Source: Neisseria sp. DTU_2020_1000833_1_SI_GRL_NUU_006 (GTDB lineage: Bacteria > Pseudomonadota > Gammaproteobacteria > Burkholderiales > Neisseriaceae). From it: DNA of 64,000 bases. Below the pieces are notes generated by a model that was given only the letters and a program-made list of their open reading frames with translations, was not told the DNA's origin and did not search any database. The translations under genes and the position numbers were made by a program. The stretch covers positions 1,426,001-1,490,000 of the forward strand of contig CP135593.1 in the NCBI GenBank assembly GCA_032388755.1, read 5' to 3'. The number at the start of each line of letters is the position of its first letter. Within the stretch, counting starts at the first letter, position 1. Shown here one piece after another: positions 29,906 through 39,175 of this stretch.

Positions 29906-31108
29906 ATGTCTGATGTATTGAGAGTGGAGAAAATTACCTTTTGGGAAGGCGTGGCCATGATTATCGGCACCAATATCGGTGCGGGGATTTTGGGCGTGTC
30001 GTATGCCGCGCGGCAGGCGGGCTATATGCCTTTGCTATTTTGGCTGGTAGTAGTAGGCGTGATTACAACCGTTACGATGCTTTATGTGGCCGAAGCCACG
30101 TTGCGCACACGGCAGCACGAGCAGTTGAGCGGTTTGGCGCAGCGCTATGTCGGCAGGTTCGGTTCGTGGCTGATGTTCACATCGGTAACGGTCAATGCAC
30201 TGGGCGCACTGATAGCGTATATGAGCGGCAGCGGCGATTTGATGCATTCCTTGTTCGGCATCGACAAACGCATCGGCAGCATCCTGTTTTTCATCCCCGC
30301 CGCGCTGATTCTGGCTCTGGGCCTGAAAGCCTTGGGCAGGAGCGAGAAATGGATTACGTCGCTGATGGTGCTCATGCTGCTGGTACTGGTCGGCGCGACG
30401 CTGTTTTTCCCGACCACTGATTTCAGACGGCTTTTAGACGGCAGTTGGCTGTATATGGTGCCCGTGTTCAACTTGGTGGTGTTTATTTACTGCGCGCAAT
30501 ACATCGTGCCGGAACTAGCGCGCGGCCTGTCGCATACGCCCAAACAGCTTCCCAAAGCCATCGTTACCGGCATGTTTTGCACCTTTGCCCTGATTGCGCT
30601 CGTGCCGTTGTCTGTGATTTCGCTCAACGGTTTGGACAACGTCAGCCAGGTGGCGACGGTAAACTGGGGCAATGCCTTGGGAAGTTGGGCGTTTTTCATG
30701 GCAAACGGCTTCGCATTGTTCGCCATGCTGACTTCCTATTGGGGCATCGGCGGCAGTTTCTTAACCAATATTGCCGACCGCTTCAGTCTGAAAGTCGATG
30801 ACAACCTGAAAGTCCGTTCGCTGACCGTGGCCGTGGTCGCCCTACCACCGCTGGTACTGGCTTACAGCGGCATGGTTGGCTTCGTTGACGCGCTTTATTT
30901 TGCGGGCGTGTTCAGCGGCGTGGTATTGAGCATCATACCGTATCTGATTATCAAAGGCGCACGCGGCAAGGGCAACCGCACACCAGAATGGACGTGCGCC
31001 CCTTGGATGACCCATCCCGCTATTTACACGCTGATTTTCCTACTCTACAGCGCAAGCGCGGTTTATGCGGTATTGGCGAAACTGGATTTGCTGCCTCCGG
31101 GCTGGTAA
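29906..31108 (+). CDS. Amino-acid permease, HAAAP (aromatic/hydroxy amino acid) family
   Basis: 400 residues, about eleven membrane helices. The N-terminal IIGTNIGAGILGVSYAARQA is the substrate-binding unwound helix typical of this family. YIVPELARGLSHTPKQLPKA is the conserved cytoplasmic loop. It sits right after gabT-gabD and behind a strong AGGAGG site, so import of GABA or a related amino acid is the natural guess; specificity cannot be read from sequence. Another HAAAP permease at 53859 is Mtr-like and only distantly similar. The gene ends 26 bases before the right IS. Confidence 0.82.
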   Translation: MSDVLRVEKITFWEGVAMIIGTNIGAGILGVSYAARQAGYMPLLFWLVVVGVITTVTMLYVAEATLRTRQHEQLSGLAQRYVGRFGSWLMFTSVTVNALGALIAYMSGSGDLMHSLFGIDKRIGSILFFIPAALILALGLKALGRSEKWITSLMVLMLLVLVGATLFFPTTDFRRLLDGSWLYMVPVFNLVVFIYCAQYIVPELARGLSHTPKQLPKAIVTGMFCTFALIALVPLSVISLNGLDNVSQVATVNWGNALGSWAFFMANGFALFAMLTSYWGIGGSFLTNIADRFSLKVDDNLKVRSLTVAVVALPPLVLAYSGMVGFVDALYFAGVFSGVVLSIIPYLIIKGARGKGNRTPEWTCAPWMTHPAIYTLIFLLYSASAVYAVLAKLDLLPPGW

Positions 31109-31134
31109 ACGGTTTTATAATAAAAAGGCCGTCT

Positions 31135-32352
31135 GAGACCTTTGCAAAATTCTCCCCAAATCCCCTAAATTACCATCAAGACATTTAGGGGATTTCCCAT
31201 GAGCACCTTCTTCCGGCAAACCGCACAAGCCATGATCGCCAAACACATCGACCGCTTCCCATTATTGAAGTTGGATCAGGTGATTGATTGGCAGCCGATC
31301 GAACAATACCTGAACCGTCAAAGAACCCGTTACCTCCGAGACCACCGCGGCCGTCCCGCCTATCCCCTGTTGTCCATGTTCAAAGCCGTCCTGCTCGGAC
31401 AATGGCACAGCCTCTCCGATCCCGAACTCGAACACAGCCTCATCACCCGCATCGATTTCAACCTGTTTTGCCGTTTTGACGAACTGAGCATCCCCGATTA
31501 CAGCACCTTATGCCGCTACCGCAACCGGCGGCGCAAGACGACACCCTGTCCGAATTGCTCAAACTGATTAACTGCCAACTGACCGAAAAAGGTTTAAAAG
31601 TAGAGAAAGCATCCGCCGCCGTCATTGACGCAACCATTATTCAGACCGCCGGCAGCAAACAACGTCAGGCCATAGAAGTCGATGAATAAGGACAAGTCAA
31701 TGGACAAACCACACCGAGTAAAGACAGCGATGCCCGCCGGACAAAGAAAAACGGCCTCTACAAACTCGGTTACAAACAACATACCCGTACCGATGAGGAA
31801 GGCTATATCGAGAAACTGCACATCACTCCCGCCAATACCCATGAGTGCAACCATCTGTCCCCTTTGTTGGAAGGCATTGCCGAAGGTACGACCGTTTATG
31901 CTGACAAAGGCTACGACAGCAAGGAAAACCGGCAACATCTGGAAGACCATCAGTTGTTAGACGGCATTATGCGCAAAGCCTGCCGCAACCGTCCGCTGAC
32001 GGAGGCACAAACCAAACGTAACCGATATTTGTCGAAGACCCGTTATGTGGTCGAACAAAGCTTCGGTACGCTGCACCGTAAATTCCGCTACGCCCGGGCA
32101 GCCTATTTTGGTCTGTGTAAAGTGAGTGCGCAAAGCCATCTGAAGGCGATGTGTTTAAACCTGTTGAAAGCGGCCAACAGGCTAAGTGTGCCTGTTGCCG
32201 CCTAAAAGGCGGCCCGGATGCCTGATTATCGGGTATCCGGGGAGGATTAAGGGGGTATTTGGGTAAAATCAGGAGTAATTAGGAGCGGAAATACACGAAA
32301 ACCTGTGTTTGGGTTTCGGCTGTTGGGGGAAAGGCTTTTTTGCAAAGGTCTC
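31135..32352 (+). mobile_element. IS1106-like element (IS5 family), right copy, defective
   Basis: About 1.2 kb with the same terminal repeats as the left copy (GAGACCTTTGCAAAAT). The left end sits directly on a DUS: AAGGCCGTCTGA then GAGACC, so the element cut the permease's terminator. It has many substitutions compared with the left copy and a distinct 3' non-coding tail. Confidence 0.87.
31199..32205 (+). pseudogene. IS1106-like transposase, frameshift and nonsense
   Basis: The first part reads on cleanly from MSTFFRQTAQAMIAKHIDRF to DYSTLCRYRN near 31530. There one base is missing: CGCAACCGGCGGCGCAAG, where an intact IS1106 should read N-W-L-A-Q-D-D. The frame then meets TAA in GTCGATGAATAA (31678-31689), replacing a Glu codon. 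The end from YADKGYDSKENRQHL to SVPVAA is good. Both lesions are identical to those of the left copy. Confidence 0.85.
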
Positions 32353-32387
32353 TGCAGGAGTGGATCCTATATTTTTAATCCACATAT

Positions 32388-32427
32388 AAAAAAGTCGTCT
32401 GAAAATATGTTTCAGACGACTTTTTTA
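32388..32427 (-). terminator. DUS-type terminator of the DUF333 lipoprotein gene
   Basis: AAAAAAGTCGTCTGAAA and TTTCAGACGACTTTTTT with symmetric T-runs. Here A replaces the first G of the DUS on both arms. Confidence 0.85.
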
Positions 32428-32438
32428 ACTCTTTCTGC

Positions 32439-32678
32439 TTATTTATTATGTTGACGGAAATACGCCCACTCCTCCACAACAATACCGTCAGGCAGATGGC
32501 ACATTCCATACTCTCCGCCATCCTTGTCTTTTTTGATTTCCAACTTACCGCCCTGCTTTACGCAAAATTCTGAAGCCGGATTGGGCATATCGGCCATCGG
32601 TACACTTTCTTTCTCAAGAGTATTGCAAGCTGCCAAAGTAGTTGCAGCCGCGAGGCTTAAAATAATCGGCTTAATCAT
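32439..32678 (-). CDS. Small DUF333 lipoprotein
   Basis: 79 residues. Signal with lipobox TLAAC (Cys near 17), then the DUF333 core NPASEFCVKQGGKLEIKKDK, then YGMCHLPDGIVVEEWAYFR, with its two paired cysteines. Small outer-membrane or periplasmic lipoprotein of unknown role. First host gene to the right of the gab island. Confidence 0.82.
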   Translation of the reverse strand: MIKPIILSLAAATTLAACNTLEKESVPMADMPNPASEFCVKQGGKLEIKKDKDGGEYGMCHLPDGIVVEEWAYFRQHNK

Positions 32679-32776
32679 ATGTTTTCCTTTTACTATCCCA
32701 ATATCTCTATTGATTGGATACTCGGTTTTCGGACGACCTCTAAAACAGTTTTGAAAATATCCATCAACGCAAAATA

Positions 32777-33562
32777 TCAGCGTTTGTTTTGGTGATAAAC
32801 GGGCATAACTTCCGGCAACATCCTTCGTATTGCTTCGATACGGGTATTGTTGGCGGGATGGGTTGACAAGATGGCTACCTGACTGCCGCCTTGCGCCTTA
32901 TTCATTTTTTCCCATACGCTGATTGCCGCCTGCGGATTGTAACCTGCTTGAGCCATCAGGCGGACGCCTCCCGCATCTGCCTCACTTTCCTGATGACGCG
33001 AAAAAGGTTTGGTTGCCAATAAATCTGTTCCGACGCCGACCAAATTTCCGTCCAAACCGACGGCACCTGCCAAAATAGAACCGCCCAAGCCGGTCAATAC
33101 CTGACCTCCGATGGCTTTTTTGCTGTGTTCGAGCAGAGCGTGGGTCATTTCATGCCCGATGACTGCGGCGATTTCATCATCCGTCAGTTGCAAACGTTCG
33201 ACCATGCCGGTATATACCGCCATTTTTCCGCCCGGCATCGCCCAAGCATTCAACTCGTTGCTGCGGATAACGTTCATCTGCCAATTAAATGGTATGCCGG
33301 TACGGTTGGCGCGGTTGGCATACGGAACCAGTCTGGAAAACACCCGATGGACACGCTGCGCCGTCGGCGAGCCGACATCCAGCACATTTTGGCTGCGTGC
33401 TTTTTGTACAACCTGCGTATAGTTTCGCTCGGCCCCCTCGTTCAAAGCAGCCGTATCATATCCCACCATATCGGCGACGGAAGTACAACCCGCCAATGCC
33501 GCAACCCAGAGCCATAATCCGTACTTTTTACTGATTTTATTCATTTTATTGATTTTATTCAT
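32777..33562 (-). CDS. M48-family metalloprotease lipoprotein (YggG/LoiP-like)
   Basis: 261 residues. The signal ends LWVAALAGC, a lipobox. The zinc site VIGHEMTHALLEHSKKA gives HExxH near residue 135, and the third ligand Glu is in SRHQESEADAGGVRLMAQAG. Such proteases help quality control of the cell envelope. YNPQAAISVWEKM and ILSTHPANNTRIEAI are typical of the LoiP/YggG group. The nested start MNKINKMNKISKKYG leaves the exact ATG uncertain (33562 or 33544). Confidence 0.9.
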   Translation of the reverse strand: MNKINKMNKISKKYGLWLWVAALAGCTSVADMVGYDTAALNEGAERNYTQVVQKARSQNVLDVGSPTAQRVHRVFSRLVPYANRANRTGIPFNWQMNVIRSNELNAWAMPGGKMAVYTGMVERLQLTDDEIAAVIGHEMTHALLEHSKKAIGGQVLTGLGGSILAGAVGLDGNLVGVGTDLLATKPFSRHQESEADAGGVRLMAQAGYNPQAAISVWEKMNKAQGGSQVAILSTHPANNTRIEAIRRMLPEVMPVYHQNKR

Positions 33563-33649
33563 TTCAAAAATTCCTTGATGCCTGACAAAAGATTGAAATC
33601 AAAACCGTACAAAACGCCTTCCGTTTTCACCCACTGACCGTAAAATAAA

Positions 33650-33674
33650 ATGCCGCCTGATTTTCAGACGGCAT
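33650..33674 (-). terminator. Terminator built from an AT-type DUS
   Basis: ATGCCGCCTGA, TTT, TCAGACGGCAT. Read on the minus strand it is ATGCCGTCTGAA, the meningococcal/gonococcal DUS dialect, unlike its surroundings. Confidence 0.75.
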
Positions 33675-33684
33675 AACAAATATT

Positions 33685-34626
33685 TCAAGAGCGGCGCTGC
33701 AACATCCAAGATTCGATCTTACGCGCGTCGTTGACTCGGGTTGTCGAAGTCGGCGAGTTCAGCAATACGATGGTAATCGGTTGGTTTTGGACGTTTGCCT
33801 TAACCACCATCGAGCGTCCTGCTTCGCGGATATAACCGGTTTTCTGAAGTTCGATGTTCCAGCTGCCTTCGCGGACGAGGGCGTTGGAGTTTTTATAGTT
33901 TTGTCGACCGTTTGCCGTCCAAACCGAGCCGTAGTTGGAGGTCGTGTTTTTGCGGATAAGCGGATATTTGCTCGCTGCGGCGACCATGCGGTTCAAATCG
34001 TTGGCGGTCGATACGTTTTGGAAATTCAGACCGGTAGGTTCGTAGAAACGGCTGCTGTGCATGCCCAGGCTTTGCGCTTTGGCATTCATGGCGGCAACAA
34101 ACGCCGACATACCGCCCGGATAGGTGCGGCCCAACGCGTGTGTTGCGCGGTTTTCGCTGCTCATCAGGCTCAGGTGCAGCAATTCGCCGCGCGTCAGTGT
34201 TGTGCCGACTGCAAGGCGGCTGCCTGTACCCTTCAAGCGGTCGATTTCATCGGCAGTAATGGTAATGGGCTCGTTCATATCCAACCGTGCGTCCAAAACG
34301 ACCATTGCGCTCATCAGTTTGGAAATGGACGCAATCGGCATCACGCGATCTGCGTTTTTCTGATACAGGATTTCACCTGTTTTGTTGTTGAAAATCAAAG
34401 CAGCCTGCGATGTCAAAAGCGGCCCCGCCATCATCGCCTGAGCCTCGATTTTTTGTGCGTGGCTTAATGCGAAAGCTTCCATCGGGTCATTTTGGGTTGG
34501 AAAATTTTGTTCCAAAAATTGACCCAAAACGTCCATATCGTCTGCAGCGGCAGGGGCGGCGGCGACAGTCAACGCCATACCCAAACAGGCTGCACTCAGG
34601 GTTTTATAAAATTTCATAACCGACAT
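33685..34626 (-). CDS. pbpG: D-alanyl-D-alanine endopeptidase (PBP7 type, peptidase S11)
   Basis: Periplasmic low-molecular-mass penicillin-binding protein that cuts peptide cross-links of peptidoglycan. 313 residues. Sec signal at the N-terminus ending AAPAAADD. Active site SxxK as PIASISKLMSAMVV, second motif SSEN (residues SLMSSENRATHALG), and the KTG box in LQKTGYIREAGRSMVVKA. Length and order fit PbpG rather than DacA/DacC, which have an extra C-terminal domain. A start three codons later (ATG at 34617) is equally possible. Confidence 0.9.
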   Translation of the reverse strand: MSVMKFYKTLSAACLGMALTVAAAPAAADDMDVLGQFLEQNFPTQNDPMEAFALSHAQKIEAQAMMAGPLLTSQAALIFNNKTGEILYQKNADRVMPIASISKLMSAMVVLDARLDMNEPITITADEIDRLKGTGSRLAVGTTLTRGELLHLSLMSSENRATHALGRTYPGGMSAFVAAMNAKAQSLGMHSSRFYEPTGLNFQNVSTANDLNRMVAAASKYPLIRKNTTSNYGSVWTANGRQNYKNSNALVREGSWNIELQKTGYIREAGRSMVVKANVQNQPITIVLLNSPTSTTRVNDARKIESWMLQRRS

Positions 34627-34946
34627 ACTTCAACCAGTAGAATTTAAGACAATTGAATTATTAAAGGGGATATTTTGCTTAAAATACAACAAAATGTAAA
34701 GTTTAATATGGCTTTTTTGCGTTTGTTTGCATCTTTTTCCCAAATTGGAAACAATCTTAAGGATGGGAAATTGTGGCGTGTCGCCATGCGTCGGAGGGTC
34801 GTCTGAAAACCTTACGCCCAACAGCTTGCCATACGGTATTTGATAAACCTTAAGATACTGATTATACTTACCGACTTTGCCGAAAACCGTTCCCGCAGCA
34901 TTCGGATGACGGTTTGCCGATATTGCTTGAAAACAGAAGATAAATT
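34627..34946. other. Divergent promoter region between pbpG and clpX
   Basis: 320 bases with no gene. The left half is AT-rich and should hold the pbpG promoter. One mucDUS lies at about 34798-34810. The stretch before clpX has ATTATACTT near 34860, a possible -10. No terminator or RNA was recognised. Confidence 0.5.
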
Positions 34947-36215
34947 ATGACTGAAGAAAAACGCTCCTGCTCGTTTTGCGGAAAATCCGAGCATGAAGTC
35001 AAAAACCTGATTGAAGGCGAAAACGCTTTTATCTGTAACGAATGTGTAGAAACTTGCGGCGTGATGCTGCAAAGTTCAGACGACCTCTCCGCAGACAAAT
35101 CTGCAACGGATGCGTCCCATCCGAACAACAAGCTGCCCACGCCTGCCGAAATCGTCGCCAACCTCAACGATCACGTTATCGGTCAGGAACAAGCCAAGAA
35201 AGCCTTGGCGGTGTCGGTGTACAACCATTACAAACGCCTGCGCCATCCCAAAGCCAACGGCAACGTCGAATTGTCGAAATCCAACATCCTGCTTATCGGT
35301 CCGACCGGTTCGGGTAAAACGCTGTTGGCGCAGTCTTTAGCGCGCAAACTGGACGTACCGTTCGTCATGGCGGACGCGACCACGCTGACCGAGGCGGGTT
35401 ATGTCGGTGAAGACGTCGAACAAATCATTACCAAGCTTTTGGGTAAATGCGATTTCGATGTCGAAAAAGCCCAACGCGGTATCGTTTATATTGACGAAAT
35501 CGACAAAATCTCGCGTAAAAGCGACAACCCGTCGATTACCCGCGACGTATCCGGCGAAGGCGTGCAACAAGCCTTGCTGAAACTGATTGAAGGTACGGTT
35601 GCCAGCGTTCCGCCCCAAGGCGGCCGTAAGCATCCGAATCAGGAATTTATCAACGTCGATACGACCAACATCCTGTTTATCTGCGGCGGCGCGTTTGCAG
35701 GCTTGGAAAAAGTCATCCGTCAGCGTACTGAAAAAGGTGGTATCGGTTTCGGCGCGTCCGTTCACAGTAAGGACGAAAATGCCGACATTACCGGATTGTT
35801 TGAAATCGTTGAGCCTGAAGACTTGATTAAATTCGGTTTAATTCCCGAGTTAATCGGCCGTCTGCCCGTTATCGCCACGCTGGCGGAATTGGATGAAGAC
35901 GCATTGGTCAACATTTTGACCGAGCCGAAAAATGCCTTGGTGAAACAATATCAAACCCTGTTCGGCATGGAAAATGTCGAATTGGAATTTGAAGAAGAAG
36001 CCTTGCGCAGCATCGCCCGTCAGGCAATGGAACGCAAAACCGGCGCGCGCGGCCTGCGCTCCATCGTTGAACGCTGCCTCTTGGATACCATGTATCAACT
36101 GCCTGATTTGAAAGGCGTGACCAAAGTTGTCATCGGTAAAAACGTCATCGAGAAAGGCGAACAGCCCAAGCTCTTACGCAAAGATGGAAGCGAATATCAG
36201 GCAAACGCCCGGTAA
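34947..36215 (+). CDS. clpX: ATP-dependent Clp protease, unfoldase subunit ClpX
   Basis: AAA+ unfoldase that feeds tagged proteins to ClpP. 422 residues. N-terminal zinc-binding domain with two CxxC pairs in CSFCGKSEHEVKNLIEGE and FICNECVETC. Walker A GPTGSGKTLLAQSLAR, Walker B GIVYIDEIDKISRK, pore loop within YVGEDVE, and the IGF-type ClpP-docking loop GIGFGASV. sensor-2 GARGLRSIVER. clpP is not adjacent. Confidence 0.97.
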   Translation: MTEEKRSCSFCGKSEHEVKNLIEGENAFICNECVETCGVMLQSSDDLSADKSATDASHPNNKLPTPAEIVANLNDHVIGQEQAKKALAVSVYNHYKRLRHPKANGNVELSKSNILLIGPTGSGKTLLAQSLARKLDVPFVMADATTLTEAGYVGEDVEQIITKLLGKCDFDVEKAQRGIVYIDEIDKISRKSDNPSITRDVSGEGVQQALLKLIEGTVASVPPQGGRKHPNQEFINVDTTNILFICGGAFAGLEKVIRQRTEKGGIGFGASVHSKDENADITGLFEIVEPEDLIKFGLIPELIGRLPVIATLAELDEDALVNILTEPKNALVKQYQTLFGMENVELEFEEEALRSIARQAMERKTGARGLRSIVERCLLDTMYQLPDLKGVTKVVIGKNVIEKGEQPKLLRKDGSEYQANAR

Positions 36216-36246
36216 AAGAACGAATCGACTATACCGATAAAATATA

Positions 36247-36285
36247 AAAGGTCGTCTGAAACTCTGTTTTCAGACGACCTTTTTT
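36247..36285 (+). terminator. DUS-pair terminator after clpX
   Basis: AAAAGGTCGTCTGAAA and TTTCAGACGACCTTTTTT. Confidence 0.88.
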
Positions 36286-36448
36286 CAAAATAATTTATTT
36301 CAATAGCAAGCATCTATTACAGCCGATAACATAAATATTCCAATTTTTGCCAAACTGGTCTATGATAACGAAAAGAATTATTTACAATTCTTTGATTACA
36401 AATCATTTGCAACGGTCAGAAGAAAAAACAGAAAAAAGGAACAAAGAG

Positions 36449-39034
36449 ATGTTAGAAGCCTATCGCAAAGCCGCCTCCGAGCGCGCTGCCCTCGGTATCC
36501 CGCCCCTCCCTTTGAACGCGCAGCAAACCGCCGATCTGGTTGAGCTGCTGAAAAACCCGCCCGCAGGCGAAGGCGGGTTCTTGGTTCAACTGCTCGCCCA
36601 CCGTGTGCCGCCCGGTGTGGACGATGCCGCCAAAGTCAAAGCCTCATTCCTGGCTGCCGTTGCCGAAGGCAGCGCATCCAGCCCTCTGATTCCCCCCGAA
36701 TATGCGACCGAACTCTTAGGTACGATGCTCGGCGGTTACAATATTCACGCCTTAATCGAACTTTTAGACGACGACAAACTCGCGCCCATTGCCGCCAAAG
36801 GTTTGAAACATACGCTTCTGATGTTCGATTCTTTCCACGACGTTCAGGAAAAAGCCGAGAAAGGCAACAAATACGCGCAGGAAGTTTTGCAATCTTGGGC
36901 AGATGCCGAATGGTTCACCTCACGCGCCAAAGTTCCCGAAAAAATCACCGTTACCGTCTTCAAAGTTGACGGCGAAACCAATACAGACGACCTTTCTCCC
37001 GCGCCTGACGCGTGGAGCCGTCCCGACATTCCGCTGCACGCGCTGGCGATGCTGAAAAACCCGCGCGACGGCATCACGCCCGACAAACCGGGCGAAGTCG
37101 GTCCGATTAAATTGTTGGAAGAACTCAAAGCCAAAGGTCATCCCGTTGCCTATGTCGGCGACGTGGTCGGTACCGGTTCTTCACGCAAATCCGCCACCAA
37201 CTCCGTCATTTGGCATACCGGCGAAGACATTCCGTTCGTACCGAACAAACGTTTCGGCGGCGTATGCTTGGGCGGCAAAATCGCGCCGATTTTCTTCAAT
37301 ACTCAAGAAGACTCCGGCGCGCTGCCGATTGAAGTCGATGTTTCCGCGCTGAAAATGGGCGATGTCGTCGATATCCTGCCTTATGAAGGCAAAATCGTGA
37401 AAAACGGCGAAACCGTTGCCGAGTTTGAATTGAAATCACAAGTATTGCTGGACGAAGTACAAGCCGGCGGCCGTATCAATCTGATTATCGGCCGCGGTCT
37501 GACTGCCAAAGCACGCGAAGCCTTGAAACTGCCTGCTTCCACCGAATTCCGTCTGCCACAAGCACCTGCCGAAAGCAACGCGGGCTTTACTCTGGCACAA
37601 AAAATAGTCGGTCGTGCATGCGGTCTGCCCGAAGGACAAGGCGTACGCCCGGGTACTTACTGCGAGCCGCGCATGACGACGGTCGGCTCGCAAGACACTA
37701 CCGGCCCGATGACCCGCGACGAGTTGAAAGACTTGGCTTGTTTGGGCTTCTCCGCCGATATGGTGATGCAGTCTTTCTGTCACACTGCCGCTTATCCGAA
37801 ACCTGTCGATGTCAGAACCCATAAAGAACTGCCCGCCTTTATTTCCACCCGTGGCGGCGTATCTCTGCGTCCGGGCGACGGCATTATCCACTCATGGCTC
37901 AACCGTCTGCTGCTGCCTGATACCGTCGGCACCGGCGGCGACAGCCACACCCGTTTCCCCATCGGTATTTCCTTCCCCGCAGGTTCCGGATTGGTGGCTT
38001 TCGCAGCAGCCACCGGCGTGATGCCGCTCGATATGCCAGAGTCCGTATTGGTACGCTTCAGCGGCAGGCTGCAACCCGGCGTAACCCTGCGCGACTTGGT
38101 GAACGCCATTCCGCTTTACGCGATTAAACAAGGCTTGCTCACTGTTGCAAAAGCCGGTAAGAAAAACATCTTCTCCGGCCGTATCCTTGAAATCGAAGGC
38201 CTGCCTGATTTGAAAGTGGAACAAGCTTTTGAATTGACCGACGCATCCGCCGAACGCTCCGCCGCCGGCTGTACCGTGAAGCTTAATAAAGAGCCGATTA
38301 TCGAGTACATGAAATCCAACGTAGTGCTGATGAAAAACATGATTGCCAACGGCTATCAAGACTCCCGTACTTTGGAACGCCGCATCAAAGCCATGGAAAA
38401 ATGGCTGGCAAATCCGGAGCTGCTCGAAGCGGATAAAGACGCCGAATACGCCGCCGTGATTGAAATCAACATGGACGACATCAAAGAGCCGATTATTGCC
38501 TGCCCGAATGACCCCGACGACGTATGCTTCATGTCCGAACGCTCCGGCACCAAAATCGACGAAGTGTTCATCGGTTCGTGCATGACCAACATCGGCCACT
38601 TCCGCGCCGCTTCCAAACTCTTGGAAGACAACAGCGACATCCCTGTACGCCTGTGGGTTGCGCCTCCAACAAAAATGGACGCGAAAGAGTTGTCCGACGA
38701 AGGCCACTACGGCGTATTTGGCCGTGCAGGCGCACGTATGGAAATGCCGGGCTGTTCATTGTGTATGGGTAACCAAGCACGAGTACACGAAGGCGCAACC
38801 GTCATGTCCACTTCGACTCGTAACTTCCCGAACCGCTTGGGTAAAAACACCTTCGTTTACCTCGGCTCAGCAGAGTTGGCGGCGATTTGCTCCAAACTGG
38901 GCAAAATCCCGACCGTTGAAGAATATCGCGCCAATATCGACATCATTAACGAGCAAGGTGAAAAAATTTACCGCTACATGAACTTCAACGAAATCGACAG
39001 CTACAACGAAGTAGCCGAGACCGTGAATGTTTAA
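36449..39034 (+). CDS. acnB: Aconitate hydratase B
   Basis: TCA-cycle iron-sulfur enzyme, citrate to isocitrate. 861 residues (E. coli AcnB 865). In the AcnB order: the HEAT-like N-terminal domain (MLEAYRKAASERAALGIPPL), then the swivel domain (TDDLSPAPDAWSRPDIPLHA, GTGSSRKSATNSVIWH), then domains 1-3 with cluster ligands in FIGSCMTNIGHF and MPGCSLCMGNQARV. GGDSHTRFPIGISFPAGSGL is also a hallmark. ATG at 36449 follows AAAGGA and matches the family start; an earlier frame start at 36347 is rejected. Confidence 0.97.
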   Translation: MLEAYRKAASERAALGIPPLPLNAQQTADLVELLKNPPAGEGGFLVQLLAHRVPPGVDDAAKVKASFLAAVAEGSASSPLIPPEYATELLGTMLGGYNIHALIELLDDDKLAPIAAKGLKHTLLMFDSFHDVQEKAEKGNKYAQEVLQSWADAEWFTSRAKVPEKITVTVFKVDGETNTDDLSPAPDAWSRPDIPLHALAMLKNPRDGITPDKPGEVGPIKLLEELKAKGHPVAYVGDVVGTGSSRKSATNSVIWHTGEDIPFVPNKRFGGVCLGGKIAPIFFNTQEDSGALPIEVDVSALKMGDVVDILPYEGKIVKNGETVAEFELKSQVLLDEVQAGGRINLIIGRGLTAKAREALKLPASTEFRLPQAPAESNAGFTLAQKIVGRACGLPEGQGVRPGTYCEPRMTTVGSQDTTGPMTRDELKDLACLGFSADMVMQSFCHTAAYPKPVDVRTHKELPAFISTRGGVSLRPGDGIIHSWLNRLLLPDTVGTGGDSHTRFPIGISFPAGSGLVAFAAATGVMPLDMPESVLVRFSGRLQPGVTLRDLVNAIPLYAIKQGLLTVAKAGKKNIFSGRILEIEGLPDLKVEQAFELTDASAERSAAGCTVKLNKEPIIEYMKSNVVLMKNMIANGYQDSRTLERRIKAMEKWLANPELLEADKDAEYAAVIEINMDDIKEPIIACPNDPDDVCFMSERSGTKIDEVFIGSCMTNIGHFRAASKLLEDNSDIPVRLWVAPPTKMDAKELSDEGHYGVFGRAGARMEMPGCSLCMGNQARVHEGATVMSTSTRNFPNRLGKNTFVYLGSAELAAICSKLGKIPTVEEYRANIDIINEQGEKIYRYMNFNEIDSYNEVAETVNV

Positions 39035-39094
39035 CAGGTAGGTAAAACAGTTTCAGACGACCCCTCAGAGGCTAAATCCGTGAGGTCGTCTGAA

Positions 39095-39136
39095 AACAAA
39101 AAACAGAACAGTTTTCGCTGTTCTGTTTTTTGTTTT
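39095..39136. terminator. Strong terminator hairpin after acnB
   Basis: AAAAAACAGAACAG and CTGTTCTGTTTTTT around TTTTCG, attached to a DUS at 39083. Convergent genes share it. Confidence 0.92.
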
Positions 39137-39175
39137 CAAGTCAATCACCATATCCCCTACTGCCGGATATATCTC

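Larger units (their letters stand above)
25574..32352. mobile_element. Composite transposon-like island: IS1106-like / gabT-gabD-permease / IS1106-like
   Basis: Two IS1106-like copies in the same orientation enclose about 4.35 kb of GABA-type catabolic genes. The outer ends are flanked by TGCAG at 25569-25573 and TGCAG at 32353-32357, while neither single copy has matching flanks of its own. Inside, uptake sequences are GGCCGTCTGAA-type, whereas the surrounding DNA uses GGTCGTCTGAA. This supports arrival as one unit from a Neisseria with a different DUS dialect, by transposition or by recombination through the IS copies. Confidence 0.7.
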
